A stretch of DNA of 64,000 nucleotides, taken from Lasiosphaeris hirsuta (taxonomy: Eukaryota; Ascomycota; Sordariomycetes; Sordariales; Lasiosphaeriaceae). Shown here one piece after another: positions 1 to 10,822 of this stretch. The stretch covers positions 5,766,001 through 5,830,000 of the forward strand of contig JAUKUA010000001.1 in NCBI GenBank assembly GCA_030549175.1, read 5' to 3'. The notes below the pieces were generated by a model, which was not told where the DNA came from, did no database searches, and was given only the letters and a program-made list of their open reading frames with translations. The position numbers and the translations under genes were made by a program. Position 1 is the stretch's first letter; each line of letters begins with the position of its first letter.

Positions 1-1
1 G

Positions 2-508
2 GCTTCGCTGAGCGGCGCCTCGGTCGCCATCTCGGCCTTTGTCATCCCGCGCCTGCTCGAGTCTCCGGTTACCCTCATGCTGCGCCAGTGGTTCAACTCG
101 TTCAGGGCCGGCCGCGCCTTCCTGCCCGGCTTCGCTTTGCTTGCCGGCGCCAACTATTTCTACCTCGCCGCCGTCCTGCCCCGTAAGTCTGGCGGCGGCG
201 GGCTCACGGGCAGGGCGTATTCCTACCTGACCGCCGGTGCACTGTGCGCTGGTATTATCCCGTACACGTACGCCGTCATGATGCCGACCAACAAGCGCCT
301 GATCGCGCGCGTTGAGGGCGTCGAGAGTGTCGAGGCTGATATTGGCCTGGTTGCTGAGGAGGGCGAGGCGGCGAGGGTGGCCGAGCAGAGTGCGTGGGTC
401 AAGGGGGAGGGGTCCAAGTATCTTGTGGACCGGTGGGCCACGCTGAACTTGGGCCGGGCGGTTATAATAGCTGCTTCGGCTGTTTTGGGGATTGGGGCCA
501 CGATTTGA
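2..508 (+). CDS. DUF1772 (anthrone oxygenase-like) membrane protein, 3' part
   Basis: The frame is open from the first bases of the window to a TGA at 506-508, so the start and 5' exon(s) lie outside. The visible 168 residues begin in a small-residue stretch with VAISAFVIPRLLESP, followed by hydrophobic segments around FALLAGANYF and the polar motif MMPTNKRLI, and end in a hydrophobic C terminus. This is the usual layout of fungal DUF1772 proteins, small integral membrane proteins related to anthrone oxygenases of polyketide clusters. No polyketide synthase is visible in the window, so a role in secondary metabolism cannot be claimed. Family assignment rests on motif recognition. Confidence 0.75.
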   Translation, partial: ASLSGASVAISAFVIPRLLESPVTLMLRQWFNSFRAGRAFLPGFALLAGANYFYLAAVLPRKSGGGGLTGRAYSYLTAGALCAGIIPYTYAVMMPTNKRLIARVEGVESVEADIGLVAEEGEAARVAEQSAWVKGEGSKYLVDRWATLNLGRAVIIAASAVLGIGATI

Positions 509-520
509 GGGGGTCGTTTT

Positions 521-557
521 GGTGGTGGTGGTGGTGGTGGTGATGGTGGGGAGGGGG
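521..557. repeat. GGT trinucleotide microsatellite
   Basis: A run of seven GGT units followed by an imperfect G-rich tail lies just after the DUF1772 stop codon, in its probable 3' UTR. Confidence 0.8.
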
Positions 558-1789
558 GGAGCTGGCTAAGGTAGGGTGTTTTTGCCCCAATGAGCTAAGG
601 AGTACGACTGTCTTGGAAATATTTCTAGTGATACATGTACGGGTATCGATGATCGGGCGTTTTAGGGATACATGGACGAAATGTGGCACGCCAGCAGGAT
701 GACACACTGCACCCGCCTGTTATCGAGTATTGGAGTTGGGTGCTGCCAACGTGAAACTTCACTGATTCAATTACATGTTATATTGTATTTAAAAACATAT
801 CCCATACAACTACAGCTGATTTACCGGGTACCATGCTGACATACGTGCAAGTGTAAGCATCACGGGCATTGCTAGAGGAGGAAGAATGCAGGATAAAGAA
901 CACCTCCGCGGAAAACCTTCGAAGGTGCGGGACGGTTCGGGACATGGGCGACAAAGAACCTACAGAGTACCCTCCCGTTTCCGAAGGCCCTGGGCCAGAT
1001 AGAAAAAAGCAGTTGGACTCGTTGGCTTAGTTGAGAGGTCCAGGCTTTAATTGATCTTCTTGTAACTACCTACAGTCGAGACCGAAATCAGTGTCCACGA
1101 TTTCAATGTTCAAAGTTTCTCCGCACGGGCCAGTTCTACCCCTGGCTGCGGCTAACACTGTGCGTCGCTGCCCACCTCGTACCAAGTACATATCAGCTTG
1201 AATTGGCTGCAGCTGCCAATTGCGCTGGGCGGGTCACTAAGCCGCTTTTGGCTGGGATAACTTGTGGCGGCTCTGCACCGTGCATCATCAGGCAAAATGC
1301 AAGAACAATTCTTTGAGCTGACAAAGTGTTGCTTTCCATCAAATATGCATAACAACGATCCGATAATTGCATAAAGCGCAGTCATCAAAAACACGAAATC
1401 AGGGTAAAGCCTTCCGGATTCCTTGTAAATGGAACGATGAAACTCGTTTCTAACTACTCCATTTGGCTACGGAAGCCGAGGACGACAGCATGCATGGATA
1501 CTTGCGCCAAGGACTCCCTCCAAGACTGAGAACACTCCTCCATGAAGGCTGCTGTACTGTGACGTTGGGAATGACGCCGCCACCAGCTCAATCACTGTGC
1601 ACTGCTGCTTGAACGCCTCCAGCTGCCCAAACGCTTCCAGCCATTCATCCACAGCTGCACAAGCCCTGCCTCGTCCCTGATGATAGGACAGTAGTCCCTC
1701 AGCATCACCACACCATGTTCAAACCCGCCAAACCATGATGCTCCTGCCGCTGCCCGACTCCCCGCCTCCACCGCCGTCTCGACCTCTCA
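558..1789. other. Noncoding stretch, no gene seen
   Basis: Contains the probable 3' UTR of the DUF1772 gene and then sequence with only short unsupported ORFs on both strands. I recognise no RNA gene, domain or transposon end. Confidence 0.5.
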
Positions 1790-2105
1790 CTTGTATTCGA
1801 GACGCCTTGTTGCCCGGGGTGATCCAGCAAGCAGGACATCCATATGCAGGCTGCCCCGCGGCGAGCCGGGCGAGCATGCTCATGACCAGTTGTGACTTGC
1901 CGAGGCCGACGAGAGCCACTCGGGCAGCCGGCTCGGAACATCGCGTGTCAATCCGCTCGAGAATGTCTCCGCGGTCTGCGAAATCGCGGTCGGTCCCGTG
2001 AGAAGGGGATGGTCGCGAACGGCGGCGGCGGTATTTCTGGTTGTTCTGGGCAGGTTAGCGGCATCGCGATGCTGTGGAACGGCTGGAACATACCCGGTAG
2101 CAGTG
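1790..2105 (-). pseudogene. NB-ARC (NLR/STAND) N-terminal relic
   Basis: On the minus strand the frame reads DRDFADRGDILERID, then EPAARVALVGLGKSQL, which matches the start of a fungal NB-ARC domain up to its P-loop. The Walker A loop is shortened: the usual GLGGVGKSQ has become GLGKSQ, an apparent loss of three codons. The preceding PFSRD segment is in another frame, so there is at least one frameshift, and homology fades after about 60 residues. It resembles, in opposite orientation, the segment at 4985-5230 that is fused to the intact NLR-like gene. It cannot encode a working ATPase. Confidence 0.65.
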
Positions 2106-2404
2106 GAATTCCGCTATGACAGGTGCGTAGCTCTGCCCTAACCCGAAAACATGGTCACCAGGTCTGAAAGACGTGGGATGGCATCTGCGCCATGGCCCAT
2201 AGTCAAGTCAATTGCCTAAGCATAGGATGGCTGGCCGCTGTTGAACAGGGTGCGCGGCTAAAATTGTGGGGAGTGGCGAGGGGAGCTGTATGCAACGATA
2301 TTGCCTCCCCAGCCTCAGTTGAGTTCTAGCTACAGCCAGTGTGGCTTAACCGATAACTCGGACATTAACTACCCTCGGCATGGCTTTGAGAAGCGGATAT
2401 CATT

Positions 2405-3413
2405 ATGCCGACACACCGTAACATCACAGCACCCGATAGCTCCATAACTCGCTCCGTCTCAACGTGAACAGATCCATGCTATGATACTCCGTGAGTTACC
2501 TAATAATGCGATAGCCGAAACCGTCGAGTGCAGTGAGCGCGCAGTCCGATCAAGACTTCAACGATTCGGAACGACAAGCCCCCCGAACCACGTCGGCCAC
2601 GAGCGAAGATTACCCCCCTGATACGCGATGCATTGTTTAAATAGTTAGTAAAACGACCCGACATGCTTCGATACGAGATAATCGAATTTCTATACGATAG
2701 TTTCGGCCTCGAGGCGTCCCCGACCACCATTTCTCGAACCCTGAAGACGGAAAGATGGACCAGAAAGACCAATGACTACGTAGCGAAGTAACGGAATCCA
2801 GACCTACGGGAACTATATCTTTATAAACTGTTTGATTGCCACTCGTATCAACTGGTATTTATCGACGAGTCTGGCTCTGATAAACGGAGTGGGCATCGAC
2901 GCCAGGGTTCGGCGCCGAGCGGAGTAACGCCCGTGTAGGTAGACGAGATCAACCGCGAACAACGGCTTCAGATTCTTGCTGCGTATACATAGAACGGCGT
3001 TGAGTTAGCGCGTATTTACCCTGGATCCACTGATGCTGTTATATTTGAAGATTTTATTAAACAGCTACTGCTCCATTGTGGCAAATGGCCGGAGCCGAAT
3101 TCAGTCCTTTTTATAGATGATACCTCCATTTATCACTTAGAAAGGCTTTGAGCAAATGTACGCTGAGGCTGGTATAAGACTACTTAAACTGGCGCCCTAC
3201 TCGCCAGACATGAACCCGATCGAAGAGCTTTTTGCAGAGATTAAGACATACGTCAAACAGCAGCGGCACAACTACGCGAACCTCTTTGAGAACGATTCTG
3301 AGACATTCTTGAGGATGTGTGCCGATATTGTGGGTTCTCGAGTAGCGAGTGCTGAAGGCCACTTTCGTTACTCTGGCATTTCTATTAAGTACCCTTCCGA
3401 ACTTTCTAAATAG
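2405..3413 (+). pseudogene. Degenerate Tc1/mariner-type transposase
   Basis: Translation with frame changes gives an N-terminal helix-turn-helix region (NAIAETVECSERAVRSRLQR), a second DNA-binding part (SPTTISRTLKTERWTRKT) and a DDE-3 catalytic core. The three acidic blocks are recognisable: FIDESGSDKR near 2858, LFIDD near 3110 and PYSPDMNPIEELFAE near 3195. Several in-frame stops occur (for example near 2789, 2937 and 2989), so the gene is dead. The last 85 codons (3156-3413) remain open. The stops and local AT richness fit repeat-induced C-to-T mutation, which is inference. Terminal inverted repeats were not convincingly found. Confidence 0.8.
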
Positions 3414-3786
3414 TAGTATAAAATTATCACAGAAATAGACTACCTATACCGGACTCAATATGTCTATGTGACACAGGCCAGTCACCGAGACTGGGGTGTG
3501 GCAATCACAAGGTGTGTCACCTTCGGTATAACCGAACTGCAGAGCTATGATCTAGATCAACTTAACCGTCCACTCCAGGTCGGCAATGGTGTTGGTCTGA
3601 TTCAGAGCTTTCACACGAAGTGAGGGAGATGATCTTCGCAACCCAAAGTCTTGGCAATTGTGAGGGAGAAGGTAGATGCAGGGAGATGGAACGATCACAA
3701 GGAAGATAACAGACGATGCTTCGCAGTTGCAAGTCAATGAGAAACAGAAGGGTTCACAAGGTTGTATTACCACTCAGCTTAGTCTA

Positions 3787-4365
3787 CTACGTCCTCACGG
3801 CAACCTGTTGTATAGTTTCCTTGTAAATGAACGAGATGTCGATCCTCAGCTGCCTTCCGTCACGGAGGAGATGACTCCAGGCCACCAGCTGATTCTCTAC
3901 AACCCCCCAATCGATGTCCAGCTCGTCGAAGCGCTTTGTCAGATCTCGCTGGGAGCGGTCGGTAACGGGTACGACACCGTTCGTCTCGTCTGGTTCGTAG
4001 CACTTATTTCGCGGTGTCTTCTTCGCCAAAAGCTGCTGTAACTTCGACTTCAAGGCCTGGTCCCAAAATGCGCCCGGCGCTAGTACGAGGTTCTGTTCTG
4101 TATCATTTGTAAGCTTTGACAATCTTCCTTTCTTCAACAGCATTTTCCATTCGATAGAGTAATGGATGTACGTGGATGGGGATTCGTCATATGGTAAGTT
4201 GAGGTTCCAGTCGGCCAGCTGGAGCAATGGTAGTCCCGGTCCGCGTCTTTGCGGCTGATCCTGTGGTGTGGGACTCGCGCTGCGGCTGTAGGTGAGTTCG
4301 GGAGTTCAGTAATCGAGATCATTCTCGTTATACCATTGGCTTATATCGAAAATTGGGCTAGCCAT
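3787..4365 (-). pseudogene. Broken member of a fungal repeated hypothetical family
   Basis: The minus strand starts at ATG 4365 (MASPIFDISQWYNE), meets an in-frame TGA after about 19 codons, then continues open through SRSASPTPQDQPQRRGPG, YIHYSIEWKMLLKK, DTEQNLVLAPGAFWDQ, VTDRSQRDLTKRFDELDIDW and SHLLRDGRQLRIDISFIYKE. I recall this motif order from a large family of uncharacterised fungal proteins present in many copies per genome; full members are longer than the roughly 190 codons here. The TGA could come from a CGA by C-to-T change. Function is unknown. Confidence 0.5.
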
Positions 4366-4949
4366 GGTGGCAACTCCTACTGCAGAGGCGGCGAATCTAG
4401 CGCTGGTGATGACTCGAGACAACACCAGGCGGCTCTGTCATAGCACTCCGAAACACCGGATACCCGCCCATTTAGCCGAAGATCAGCCATACTGAGCATG
4501 CCCGCAGTATGATCCGTATAACCTTTAGACTCGCAAATAGTCTAAGTTGACTCCATCAATGTCGCCCGTTCCTGTCACGCATCAATATCATGTAGTTTCG
4601 ATTTGTTATTTCGTCTCCAAGATCTTTGCTTCACGGCCGACGTAGTTCGGGGGGTTTGTCGTGGTTCCGAATCGCCAGCATCTCGAAGCCAGGTGGGACA
4701 GATCTTGCGACGTCTGAGTCACCAGATACGCCACAGCTGAGGCTGAAGAAGCGACCTGATCCAGCCTCTGGTGTGCGTAGATGCTACAAGCCGCAGGCTT
4801 GGGTAGCAAATGTTCAGCCGCACCGCTTCAAGTTTATGGCAAAACCACACTCATAGCTTGCCATTCGAGTGGATAGTCTCGACAACTAATGCCAGCGATG
4901 TCGCCCCCAATGCAGTCCGCATTTTTTGGGCCCGGAAACGAGGGTTTCC
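4366..4949. other. Spacer upstream of the NLR-like gene
   Basis: No supported gene. Short ORFs on both strands have no recognisable domain. It should hold the promoter of the NLR-like gene at 4950 if that start is used. Confidence 0.4.
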
Positions 4950-7900
4950 ATGTGGGGCAGAGCGATACACCGGACTCCCATCTGCCGCCGGGTAAGATTG
5001 CCGCCGCTCGATCTGCCGGATGCCCCACTAACCTTCTCAGAACGACCAGAAATGCTGCCGACACCATCTGTAACCACCCCCTTCTCGCGCGACCCTGATT
5101 CCGTCGAACATGGAGACATTCTCGACCAACTCGACCGGCGATATTCCAAGCCCGCCGCTCGAGTGGCCCTCGCTGGCGGGGCTGGCAAGTCACAATTGCC
5201 CATCGAACATGCCCACCAGATTGCCGCGGCGTCGGCGCAGCCCCGCTATCAGATATGGAGGATCCGCGGCGTGCCAGCTGACTTCGACAAGGCGGAGCTG
5301 GAAAACGTTTTGTTACAACACCGCGCTTTGCAAGCACCGCACGGTGATTCGGCGGACGATGGACACGAAGAAAATAGCATCGACAACGGCATCCAGGTCC
5401 TCACGTTAACGCCCGACCCTCGGCGTGGCCAAATTGCGACGGTCCGCTTCCGACGTCTGCCGTACCGGCTGCGCACGCTTGCGCGTGGCGGCCAAGTAAC
5501 GATCGACGTCGATCTATCCCTAGAGAACGCACTTGTTGGTGGCAAACGAAAGCGCGATTCCCCCACACAATTTGCTATCGATCAGCACTTCTGTGGGATC
5601 ACCGTTCTTTTCTCTCCTTCAACCGACAACCATACCGTCGACGTGCTGGCAGTCCCTGGCTTGGGCGGCCATCCCTATGGCTCATTTGTGGATAAAGGCG
5701 ACGGGCATATGTGGTTAAGCGAAAGCCTGCCTCGAGACATGCCTACCGCTCGAGTGATGATTTACGGATTCGAGAGCGGATTACAGGACAGTACTAGTTT
5801 TGCTGGACTCGACGACCTTGCCGGCTCGCTACGCGTCGCAATCCGTCACCTATTGGGATCCGGAGAGCAGAGACATCTCATCCTTATCGGGCACAGCCTT
5901 GGTGGTCTTCTGATCAAGGAGGCACTAGTACAAATGACAGAGTCTAACTCGGAACTGGACCAGGTAAGACGAATCGTCGGGGCACTCTTCTTCGGTGTCC
6001 CCAACGACGGAATGGACATTACGTCACTCATTCCCATGGTCAACGATCAGCCGAACCGCTTCCTTCTTGAATCGCTAAGCGCGATAAACTCTCAGGTCTT
6101 GCGGTTACAGGAACGGACCTTCGCCAAGTTCTTAGACCAGACGGCGCTTAACATATTCTGTTTCTATGAGACAAGACTATCACCAACAGCAGCCCAGGTC
6201 AGTGGCTCCTAGAATTTGTAGCAATCGTACTAACAGGTAGTGATAGGACTCAGCTGGACGATGGAAAATGAACGGCCCTCGTCGATGTCTTGTTACCCCT
6301 AATTCAGCTACAAGCTGCCTACCGCCTAGTCTTCGCTTAGGCCATTCAGTAGAACTCCCTCGAACACACTCCGAACTTGTTAAGTTTACGTCCTATGACC
6401 CCGAGTACGACAAGGTGAGCGATATTCTCTGCCTGATGCACCAAGGCTGTATCATCGCCTCAAGCACCGCTAGAGGTACGTAGAAACAAGCGGGGACAGA
6501 TCCAGCGTTCTAAAACAGAGTAGCTTCGCAACAAAAACACCACTATGCTGTGCCGCTCGAGACGGTACATACCTACACCGAGCGGGCCAAGCTGTCCGCG
6601 GAAATCGAGCAGAAGATGAAGATACGACACACGAAAGGAAGCGTCCCCTATGCCGTTGCCCTTCACGGATTAGGTGGGGCCGGCAAATCCCAGCTGGCGC
6701 TAGACTATGCCGAAAAGCATAAAGATCGATATAATCCCATCCTCTGGATCGACGCGACGGAAGAGGAGGCAGTGCGATCCAGCTTCAAAAGATGTGCTAC
6801 AGAGCTAGGACTCCCGGAGGAGCACACCGAGAAACAGGGATCGGTTCTTACGGACACAGGTGTCGAGGCAGTCCTCCGATGGCTTCGTAACCGAACGGAG
6901 GACGACGACGAATGGCTGGTGATTGTGGATAACGCCGACGATGTTAGTTGGGGGGTCCAAAAGATCATACCGAAAGGGGACCGGGGAAGTGTCATTATTA
7001 CCAGCCGAGACGACTTAAGCGTAAAGCTGGTCCACGGGGGCTGCGAATCGGTTCGTGTTGGCCGTATGTCGATGCAAGAAGGAGCAGCGCTTCTCCTCCG
7101 ACACCTCCAACTAGTTACAGAGCCAGCGTCCGAGGGCATCCATGAAGGCTGCAACAGGGTGGCGGAAAAGCTTGGATACCTAGCGCTTGCCATCGATCTT
7201 GCTGGCGCCTACATCAGTAACGATTCTTCGTCTGAGCAGTCTTTGGTACGATATCTCGCGGATTACGACAGGCACCGTGACGAGCTCCTCCAGATGGAAG
7301 ATTTTCGGGGGTTACGACCGACGGAAAAGACGGTATGGACGGTATGGGATACCACGCTCGAGAAGATCACAAAGGAGAACGAACATCTGCGACCTAGCAT
7401 GTTTCTGACGTTTCTTGCGCATTTCAAAGGTAGCATTGTCCAGGACGAGATGTTTCGTCTAGCTAGTCTTGGCAGAGCAAACGTCGAGGCTGAGCTAGGG
7501 GAGGAGGCAGGCGCAGCGATACCCGCTGAGCTCCAGCATTTTCTTCCGCTCCGCGAAGGCGAGTGGGATAGCTTTACCTATCGGCGGAGTTGCAGAGTAC
7601 TGCTCCGTTATAACCTTCTGCAGCAAGCAGGGGAACCGTGGCTTGGGGTAACGATGCATAGCCTAGTTCAGTGGCGAGCAAAGCAAAACCACCAAAATCG
7701 GCCGTGGCGACGGTGGTATACGGCGTTCGTTCTAGCGGCGTGCTATCAGAGTATAATAGAGGAGCGGCCTGAGTTCCGTCGATATCTAGTCGGACATCTC
7801 CCGGACATGAGCGAGGATTACGGTGAAATGGGGCACGTCCTGCCAAGACACCAAAGCTTTATCTGGACTACGTCGGGGAGAATATATTATGACGAAGGCC

Positions 7901-9027
7901 GGTGGGAGGAGGCTGAGAAGCTGCTTGTGCAGGTGATGGAGACTCGTAAGATTAAGCTCGGGGCCGATCACCCAGATACGCTGACGAGTATGGCCAACCT
8001 TGCGTCGACATTTTGGAACCAGGGCCGGTGGGAGGAGGCCGAGAAGCTAGATGTGCAGGTGATGAAGACTCGTAAGACTAAGCTCGGGGCCGATCACCCT
8101 TCTACGCTGACGAGTATGGCCAACCTTACGTCGACATACAGGAACCAGGGCCGGTGGGAGGAGGCCGAGAAGCTAGATGTGCAGGTGGTGGAGACTCGTA
8201 AGACTAAGCTCGGGGCCGATCACCCAGATACGCTGACGAGTATGGCCAACCTTGCGTCGACATACAGGAACCAGGGCCGGTGGGAGGAGGCCGAGAAGCT
8301 AGATGTGCAGGTGGTGGAGACTCGTAAGACTAAGCTCGGGGCCGATCACCCTTCTACGCTGACGAGTATGGCCAACCTTGCGTCGACATACAGGAACCAG
8401 GGCCGGTGGGAGGAGGCCGAGAAGCTAGATGTGCAGGTGGTGGAGACTCGTAAGACTAAGCTCGGGGCCGATCACCCTTCTACGCTGACGAGTATGGCCA
8501 ACCTTGCGTCGACATACAGGAACCAGGGCCGGTGGGAGGAGGCCGAGAAGCTAGATGTGCAGGTGGTGGAGACTCGTAAGACTAAGCTCGGGGCCGATCA
8601 CCCTTCTACGCTGACGAGTATGGCCAACCTTGCGTCGACATACAGGAACCAGGGCCGGTGGGAGGAGGCCGAGAAGCTAGATGTGCAGGTGATGGAGACT
8701 CGTAAGACTAAGCTCGGGGCCGATCACCCAGATACGCTGACGAGTATGGCCAACCTTGCGTCGACATTTTGGAACCAGGGCCGGTGGGAGGAGGCCGAGA
8801 AGCTAGATGTGCAGGTGATGGAGACTCGTAAGACCAAGCTCGGGGCCGATCACCCTTCTACGCTGACGAGCATGAACAACCTCGCTTTTACTTGGAAACG
8901 CCAAGGTCGACGCGTAGATGCTTTAGCACTGATGAAGGATTGTGCCCAGGCTCGGTGGCGAGTTCTTGGCCAGAAGCACCCCGACACGCTATCGTCTTTG
9001 GCCACCATCGCTGAGTGGAGTAGCTAG
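4950..9027 (+). CDS. NLR-like STAND protein: alpha/beta hydrolase, NB-ARC, TPR array
   Basis: Three exons fit the frame exactly: 4950-6197, 6247-6475 and 6524-9027 (1326 aa); intron 1 has tactaac before its acceptor. Domains: an NB-ARC-like relic (about 45-98) with damaged P-loop; a basic RRM-like segment from about 99 (WRIRGVPADFDKAELE); a SesB-like alpha/beta hydrolase with nucleophile elbow GHSLGG (Ser about 316); NB-ARC with intact GLGGAGKS (about 540), Walker B LVIVDNADD (about 620) and GSVIITSR; then TPRs from 951 to the end. Such proteins are fungal STAND receptors implicated in non-self recognition, where repeats sense a ligand and the hydrolase is the effector; the role here is inferred. 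The start is uncertain: ATG 4950 is first in frame and ATG 5052 is possible, both leaving the relic in the protein. Confidence 0.85.
7897..8904 (+). repeat. Eight tandem 126-bp TPR-coding units
   Basis: Each unit starts at a GGC codon and encodes 42 residues beginning GRWEEAEKL and ending in NQ. Units start at 7897, 8023, 8149, 8275, 8401, 8527, 8653 and 8779; a ninth, diverged unit (GRRVDALALMKD) begins at 8905. They are almost identical at nucleotide level. Differences cluster at few codons: V/M and E/K in QV(V/M)(E/K)T, D/S in HP(D/S)T, and YR/FW before NQ. The sequence type is the kinesin-light-chain-like TPR common in fungal NLRs. Confidence 0.95.
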
Positions 9028-9567
9028 AATGTGTTTCGCCGTTTCGCTTGTATGGTCTAATCCTGTGTTCTTTTTAGCTAATGATAGGAATGCATATTTA
9101 TGTAGGTATCGGGTCGATATCTTGATATGTACATCTAATCGGCTAGCATTCTTTGTCAGCCTGAAGGACCTTGCTTGCAGCCCTGATTAGTGTGATGGCA
9201 CAGGACGGTGCCCAGCCGCCGCGCAGCCGTCTCAGCGCCAAAAGCGGTTGACTGTAGCTGTACAAAGCGGGCTGCGACACACTGTGTGATCCACAACAAG
9301 TGGGGAACTAGCCCGTGCGGAGAAAGATTGAACATCGAAATTTCTAGACACTGATTTCGGCTCCACTGTACCACCCAAGCTGGTGCCAAGAAACCGGACA
9401 CAATACAACGTAATACTTCGCCGCAGGGCTAACTTTCTACAACAGTCAGATACTCTTTTGTACAGTCACCCCACCCTCTTCTACCACCCAGTCATCTGAC
9501 CTTCGCCCTCTAACACATCGCACATTCGCACTACCATCGAGTCCACCAATTTATCTATCCCCGGTTG
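9028..9567. other. NLR 3' flank, no gene seen
   Basis: Probable 3' UTR and spacer between the NLR-like gene and the transposase relic. A pyrimidine-rich stretch near 9465-9530 may belong to the transposon end, but I could not match it to an inverted copy beyond 10560. Confidence 0.4.
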
Positions 9568-10554
9568 TTAAATTCGCTCCCAACCAGCGAAAATAAGGTC
9601 TTTCAAGCCAAGGCCAATAATACTAGCATTGGAACGGATATACTGCTTTGTATTCCGCCAGCAATTCTCAATTGGGGAAAGGTCTGGAGAGCCAGGAGTG
9701 TTGAATTAGTGCTTCAAATGATGCTCTTCTTTCCAGACCTTCACGATGTTAGAATTTTACCCTGTTCCGTACCCTGAATCGCCATCCTCCTCCAGAATAG
9801 ACTATTAGCCGTCATTAAGCCAAGGACCAACTACCTTTTCCAAGATCTCATCCTTATACGTTTGAAGGCTCATTTTTCCGTTTGTGTTTGTCGGTACTTG
9901 GTAGATATGGAGTTCTGATTTAAAACCCCAGCCCACAGCGGCCCAAACGTGGTATCGTTCAACCGGCGCCGATTTCTCTTTCTTCGGTTCGTGATAGATA
10001 CAATCGGGGCAGTATCTTTCGCCCGGCTTCCGGATGATTCGGATCTTTCCCTCGCGACAGACGGTGAAATGGCATTCGTCAGACCATCGAATATCACGCC
10101 AATCCTCCTTCTTCGGGCGGTAGATCAACGCTTTTTCAACATCTTTTATCCTTCGTTTAGCGTTAGAAGGGGAAACCCAACCCTTCTCACACGCTATACA
10201 CTTCCTATAGTGAAGTATGCCCATCACTCGCTCAACAGTCCGAGAACTAGCCTTGACGCCGGCCTCGTTAGCAAGCACTTTCCAAATCAGTCGACGGGCT
10301 TGGAACCCATATTTCCAAAGGATTTCCTCCATTCTTTGTAGGTCGGCTGGGGAAATAATAGGTAGCTGGCCCCGTGTCTCAACAACTAGATGCCTTCGAT
10401 CGAGGCTACCATTCAGGATCTCGTATCCTTGCGTTTTTCGGACATGGAACTGCCGGAACAAATCGGCTTTGAAGTATGGAATATGGTGGTCATCAAGGTA
10501 AGTCTTTGCACCTAGAAGGTGGGCCCTGACTGAAGTAGGATAATGGGGCGGCAT
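9568..10554 (-). pseudogene. Degenerate Tc1/mariner transposase, second family
   Basis: From ATG 10554 the minus strand is open for about 250 codons. It shows an N-terminal HTH region (HVRKTQGYEILNGS), RTVERVMGILHYRKC, then the catalytic block IRWSDECHFTVCREGKIRI and the conserved VERYHVWAAVGWGFKSELHIY and TNTNGKMSLQTYKDEIL. Translation is then broken by two adjacent stops after PWLNDG. The remainder is still readable with a frameshift: EEDGDSGYGTGQ, VKVWKEEHHLKH, SPDLSPIENCW and a terminal GWERI ending at 9568. All three acidic positions can be located, but the gene is not functional. It belongs to a different subgroup from the copy at 2405-3413. Confidence 0.85.
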
Positions 10555-10822
10555 TATAGTTAACAATGGCTTTCTTTCTATTATTTAGAGGCCAGAGGAA
10601 ATTATAATAGCCTCTAGAATAGTGGTCTGAATCGTAGCGTGTTAAGGAAATGATAGTAGCTGTTAGTCAGGAGTCACTCAGGCCATTACGCGCACGGGCC
10701 GCCGTCCACTGCGTTCGGTTTCTTTTGACACCAGCTTGCCACCTTGCTCTATCAACTTGCAGTGCGACCCCCTATCCTTGTTACCCCAACGTATCTTTGT
10801 GTTGCACTCGCCCGTTCACTTT

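Noticed and set aside
7897..8904. Regular repeat spacing considered as a CRISPR-like array
   Set aside because: Units are contiguous, 126 bp, in frame and encode TPR helices; there are no spacers, and the genome is eukaryotic.
9465..10700. Terminal inverted repeats of the second transposase relic
   Set aside because: Candidate ends (near 9465 and 10670) share only a few bases; not convincing by eye.
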